Assembly (NCBI GenBank): GCA_021828425.1
Contig: JAKARN010000002.1
Location: forward strand, 1-24,523
DNA: 24,523 bases
DNA from: Pseudomonadota bacterium
GTDB lineage: Bacteria > Pseudomonadota > Gammaproteobacteria > JAKAQQ01
Direction: 5' to 3'
Each line of letters begins with the position of its first letter. The stretch's first letter is position 1. Of this stretch, positions 21,965 to 24,523 are shown in pieces. Position numbers and translations under genes: made by a program. The notes under the pieces are model-generated. The model saw only the letters and a program-made list of their open reading frames with translations. It ran no database searches and was not told the DNA's origin.

Positions 21965-24523
21965 TTACATCCGCGGGACAGGCGGGACAGGCGGAAACCG
22001 GACCGGGCTGCCGATGGGCAGACTGGCCAATCCTTGAGCGTAGGCTGCTCGGTTCCAGCTCTCGACCGCCGTCCGGATCCGGGTGTTGAACTGGTGTATG
22101 ACCGATCCGACCCGCTCGCGGTCATGACGGATCAGAGCCAGGGTCTGGGCACGCGGTTTCTCACCCCAGCCAAACGCCGACATGCCGTAGAGTGCGGAGA
22201 CATGCATGTGCAGGCGAGTATAGTGCCGGAGGAAGTCCTCGGAGGCACCGTGCTGGGTTTTCGGATTCCAGAGCGGGGCTTCAAAGCCCATCAGGGTTTT
22301 ACGTAGAGCCACAGCCTGCCGGATCAGGGAACCGTGGGCACGGCGGAAAGCCGCGTCCCCATTCCCCCGGGCAATCACCGCTCCGAGCCCGACCTCAAAG
22401 GCATGGAGCCGGTTGAGGACCGTATTCAGGGCGGAGACCACCGAGCGCATCGCGAGACCCACCCGGGTATTGGCCCGGTAGATCGAGAGCGGAACCGGAT
22501 AGCGCGGATCGGGCATCACATGCGCGACGGCCATCTCCGTCCGACCTCCTGCCGTGACGGAAATCCGGTAGACGCCTGGCACCACACGCGGGCCACAACT
22601 GCCACCGAAGAATCCTCCCCGCGACTTGGGCATGATCGAAAGCGAAGTGGGCCCCTTGTAGATGAGGTTCCAGACCATCTCATTGACCCCGGAATGGGCC
22701 GGCCCCCAGAGGGTATCGATCTTCTGGCCCGCGGCTGACTGGATGACGATCTTCACGGGGGTTTCGTGACGGGCCCGCTCGGTTGCTGTCGGTTTGAGTG
22801 CCTTTTTCAGGTAATAACTGATGACCACCCCCGTGGGCGCATTGGGCGCCCGGAAATGGGCCGGTCCGACACTGTTCGTATGGCTTGCATAAAGCTCATA
22901 GCCAGCGGAAGGCGTAAACAGGTGGAACGGCGCTCGGGTCACCGCGCGATCAAATTGCTCGATCGGACGGAGATTGTCGAGCACCCACATCCCCCGCCCA
23001 TGTGTCGCAAGAACCAGGCTGTGAAGCGGCTTCACAAACTGCAGGTCCATAACCGGGGAAGTGGTCAGGTTCGCGTGCAGCCGTTGCCAGTGATGCCCGC
23101 CGTTCAGGGAATAGTACAGGCCCTGCATGGTTCCGGCCATGAGCAGGTTCTGGTCATTGGGATCCTGCCGGACAACCAGGACGGAGGAATTCGGCAAACC
23201 GTCCGTCAGGCGATGCCAGCTCCGGCCGTAGTCATCCGTCTTGAATACGTACGGACGGTTGTTTCCGAGTTCGTGGTCATCAAAGGCCACAAACGCGGTA
23301 CCGGCGTGGAAGGGGGAAACCGTGACGTGGTAAACACGCGCCCAGTCCGGTGCACCCGAAGGCGTGACCCTCGACCAATGTGCCCCCCCATTGCGGGATA
23401 CCCAGACCCAGCCGTCGTCGGTTCCCACCCAGATCACATTCGGGTTGGTGGGAGCGAGCGTGATCGACTGGATCGTGTCATAAGTCTCCGCACCAGACAT
23501 GTCCTTGGTGACCGGACCACCCGTGGGTCCCTGTTTCGCCTTCACATTCCGCGTGAGATCCGGGCTGATCACGGTCCAGTGCCGGCCTCCATCCAAGCTG
23601 TGAAACACGACGTCGGCACCGATATAAATGCTGTTCGGATCAGTCGGGGAGACCGCAATGGGCGAGGTCCAGTCAAACCGATACTTCTGCTTGGCCATGA
23701 CCTTGCCGGACAGGATATCGCCTGCCAGGATGTCCCGGACGTAGGGGTTGATGCTGCGGGCGCGGCGGGTGATCCGGTTATAGCGGGTCAGGTCCCCGTC
23801 GTCCGTTGTCGCATAGATGATATTGGGATCACTGGGAGCCGGTACCACATACTGACCGTCCCCGCCGGAGATCTGGAACCAGTCCTGGGCACCGACCACC
23901 CCCCCGCGACGATAGTCGCTCGATGCACCACACCAGGCATTGTTGTCCTGCAGGCCGCCGCAGACCAGAAACGGCATCACCCGATCAGCCACAGCCACCT
24001 GGTAGAACTGTTCGATTGGCAGATTGCCCAGAAACCGCCAGTGTTTCCCACCCGTCGTGGACAAATAGACTCCACCGTCGTTCCCCTGGATGATTCGGTC
24101 GGGATCGTGGGGGTCGATCCAGATCGCGTGGTGATCGACATGGACACCCGGATCTGCATAGAAGGAGGTCACCCCACCGTTTGTGCTTTCCATCATTTTC
24201 ATAGACAGCATGAACAGCCGTTCCGGGTTGTTCGGCATGACGGCAAGATCGGTGAAGTAGAAAGGCCGCACATCGTCGTTATGGTTGTCACTGACTTCGG
24301 TCCAGCGGGTTCCCGCATCATGGGACACCCAAAGGACGCCTCCCTTCGCCTGGATCACGGCGTAGACGGTTCCCGGTTGGCTGGGCGCAAACGCAATCGC
24401 GCTCCGGCCGATCGGACCCTGGGGCAGGCCATGGGTCAAGCGGGTCCAGTGCAAGCCGCCATCGATGGAGCGATAGAGACCGCCGGACCGGCCACCACTC
24501 ACGAGCAACCACGGATAGCGCTG
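21965..24523 (-). CDS. Large Asp-box (BNR/sortilin-like) beta-propeller protein (partial, N-terminus beyond right edge)
   Basis: The frame stays open to the right edge (852 codons), so the N-terminus and any signal peptide are outside; the TTG at 24508 is not a likely start. At least seven Asp-box-like motifs are seen, including SIDGGLHW, SHDAGTRW, STTGGKHWRF, SLDGGRHWTV, SRNGGAHWSRV, TDDYGRSWHRL and SLNGGHHWQRL. They mark one or two beta-propellers of the sialidase/VPS10-like fold. QGNDGGVYLS, VCGGLQDNNAWCG and ISGGDGQYVVPAPSDPNIIYA are typical of large secreted proteins of this family in Gram-negative bacteria. After the propellers come a beta-sandwich (GVNEMVWNLIYKGP, GPRVVPGVYRISV, MPDPRYPVPL) and a helical C-terminus. 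Enzymatic activity cannot be inferred. It precedes the copper genes on the same strand. Confidence 0.8.
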   Translation of the reverse strand, partial: QRYPWLLVSGGRSGGLYRSIDGGLHWTRLTHGLPQGPIGRSAIAFAPSQPGTVYAVIQAKGGVLWVSHDAGTRWTEVSDNHNDDVRPFYFTDLAVMPNNPERLFMLSMKMMESTNGGVTSFYADPGVHVDHHAIWIDPHDPDRIIQGNDGGVYLSTTGGKHWRFLGNLPIEQFYQVAVADRVMPFLVCGGLQDNNAWCGASSDYRRGGVVGAQDWFQISGGDGQYVVPAPSDPNIIYATTDDGDLTRYNRITRRARSINPYVRDILAGDILSGKVMAKQKYRFDWTSPIAVSPTDPNSIYIGADVVFHSLDGGRHWTVISPDLTRNVKAKQGPTGGPVTKDMSGAETYDTIQSITLAPTNPNVIWVGTDDGWVWVSRNGGAHWSRVTPSGAPDWARVYHVTVSPFHAGTAFVAFDDHELGNNRPYVFKTDDYGRSWHRLTDGLPNSSVLVVRQDPNDQNLLMAGTMQGLYYSLNGGHHWQRLHANLTTSPVMDLQFVKPLHSLVLATHGRGMWVLDNLRPIEQFDRAVTRAPFHLFTPSAGYELYASHTNSVGPAHFRAPNAPTGVVISYYLKKALKPTATERARHETPVKIVIQSAAGQKIDTLWGPAHSGVNEMVWNLIYKGPTSLSIMPKSRGGFFGGSCGPRVVPGVYRISVTAGGRTEMAVAHVMPDPRYPVPLSIYRANTRVGLAMRSVVSALNTVLNRLHAFEVGLGAVIARGNGDAAFRRAHGSLIRQAVALRKTLMGFEAPLWNPKTQHGASEDFLRHYTRLHMHVSALYGMSAFGWGEKPRAQTLALIRHDRERVGSVIHQFNTRIRTAVESWNRAAYAQGLASLPIGSPVRFPPVPPVPRM

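Overview
The window reads as chromosomal DNA of a moderately GC-rich Gram-negative bacterium. The gene content (Tol-Pal genes, RuvABC, YebC, type I GshA, minor type IV pilins with PilY1, YfaZ-like and other outer-membrane proteins) and the yebC-ruvCAB-ybgC-tolQRAB order point to a gammaproteobacterium or a close relative such as the Acidithiobacillia. The species cannot be named from the sequence. No tRNA, rRNA, insertion sequence, CRISPR array, prophage gene or origin was recognised.

Bases 1-8252 (all minus strand, read right to left): a Bax-like glucosaminidase, then a YfaZ-like outer-membrane protein that leads a very tight chain: yebC, ruvC, ruvA, ruvB, ybgC, tolQ, tolR, tolA, tolB. tolB is cut by the left edge. 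Seven of the eight junctions from yebC to tolB are 4-base ATGA/GTGA overlaps; only tolR/tolA has a 3-base gap. The chain joins a translation/transcription factor, Holliday-junction processing and the Tol envelope machine.

Bases 8253-9550: an AT-rich spacer, a lone minus-strand pstB (ATPase of the phosphate ABC transporter) without pstSCA beside it, and a gap of about 295 bases carrying a TATAAT box facing pstB.

Bases 9551-16448 (plus strand): a minor-pilin operon fimT/gspH-like, pilV, pilW, pilX, pilY1, a small secreted protein in the place of pilY2, and pilE. These proteins are expected to form the priming and tip complex of a type IV pilus. PilY1 seems to have lost acidic residues at both the MIDAS-like motif and the usual calcium loop.

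Bases 16449-18509 (plus strand): gshA (glutamate-cysteine ligase, probable TTG start) and a small unrecognised ORF behind a TATAAT box.

Bases 18526-24523 (minus strand): a probable five-gene copper or redox cassette. In order of transcription it holds a large secreted Asp-box propeller protein (cut by the right edge), a small CPVC membrane protein, an outer-membrane barrel preceded by three tandem hairpins, CopC, and a CopD fused to a C-terminal cupredoxin with a complete His-Cys-His-Met type 1 copper ligand set. This cassette is the least ordinary part of the window and the best candidate for an undescribed system.
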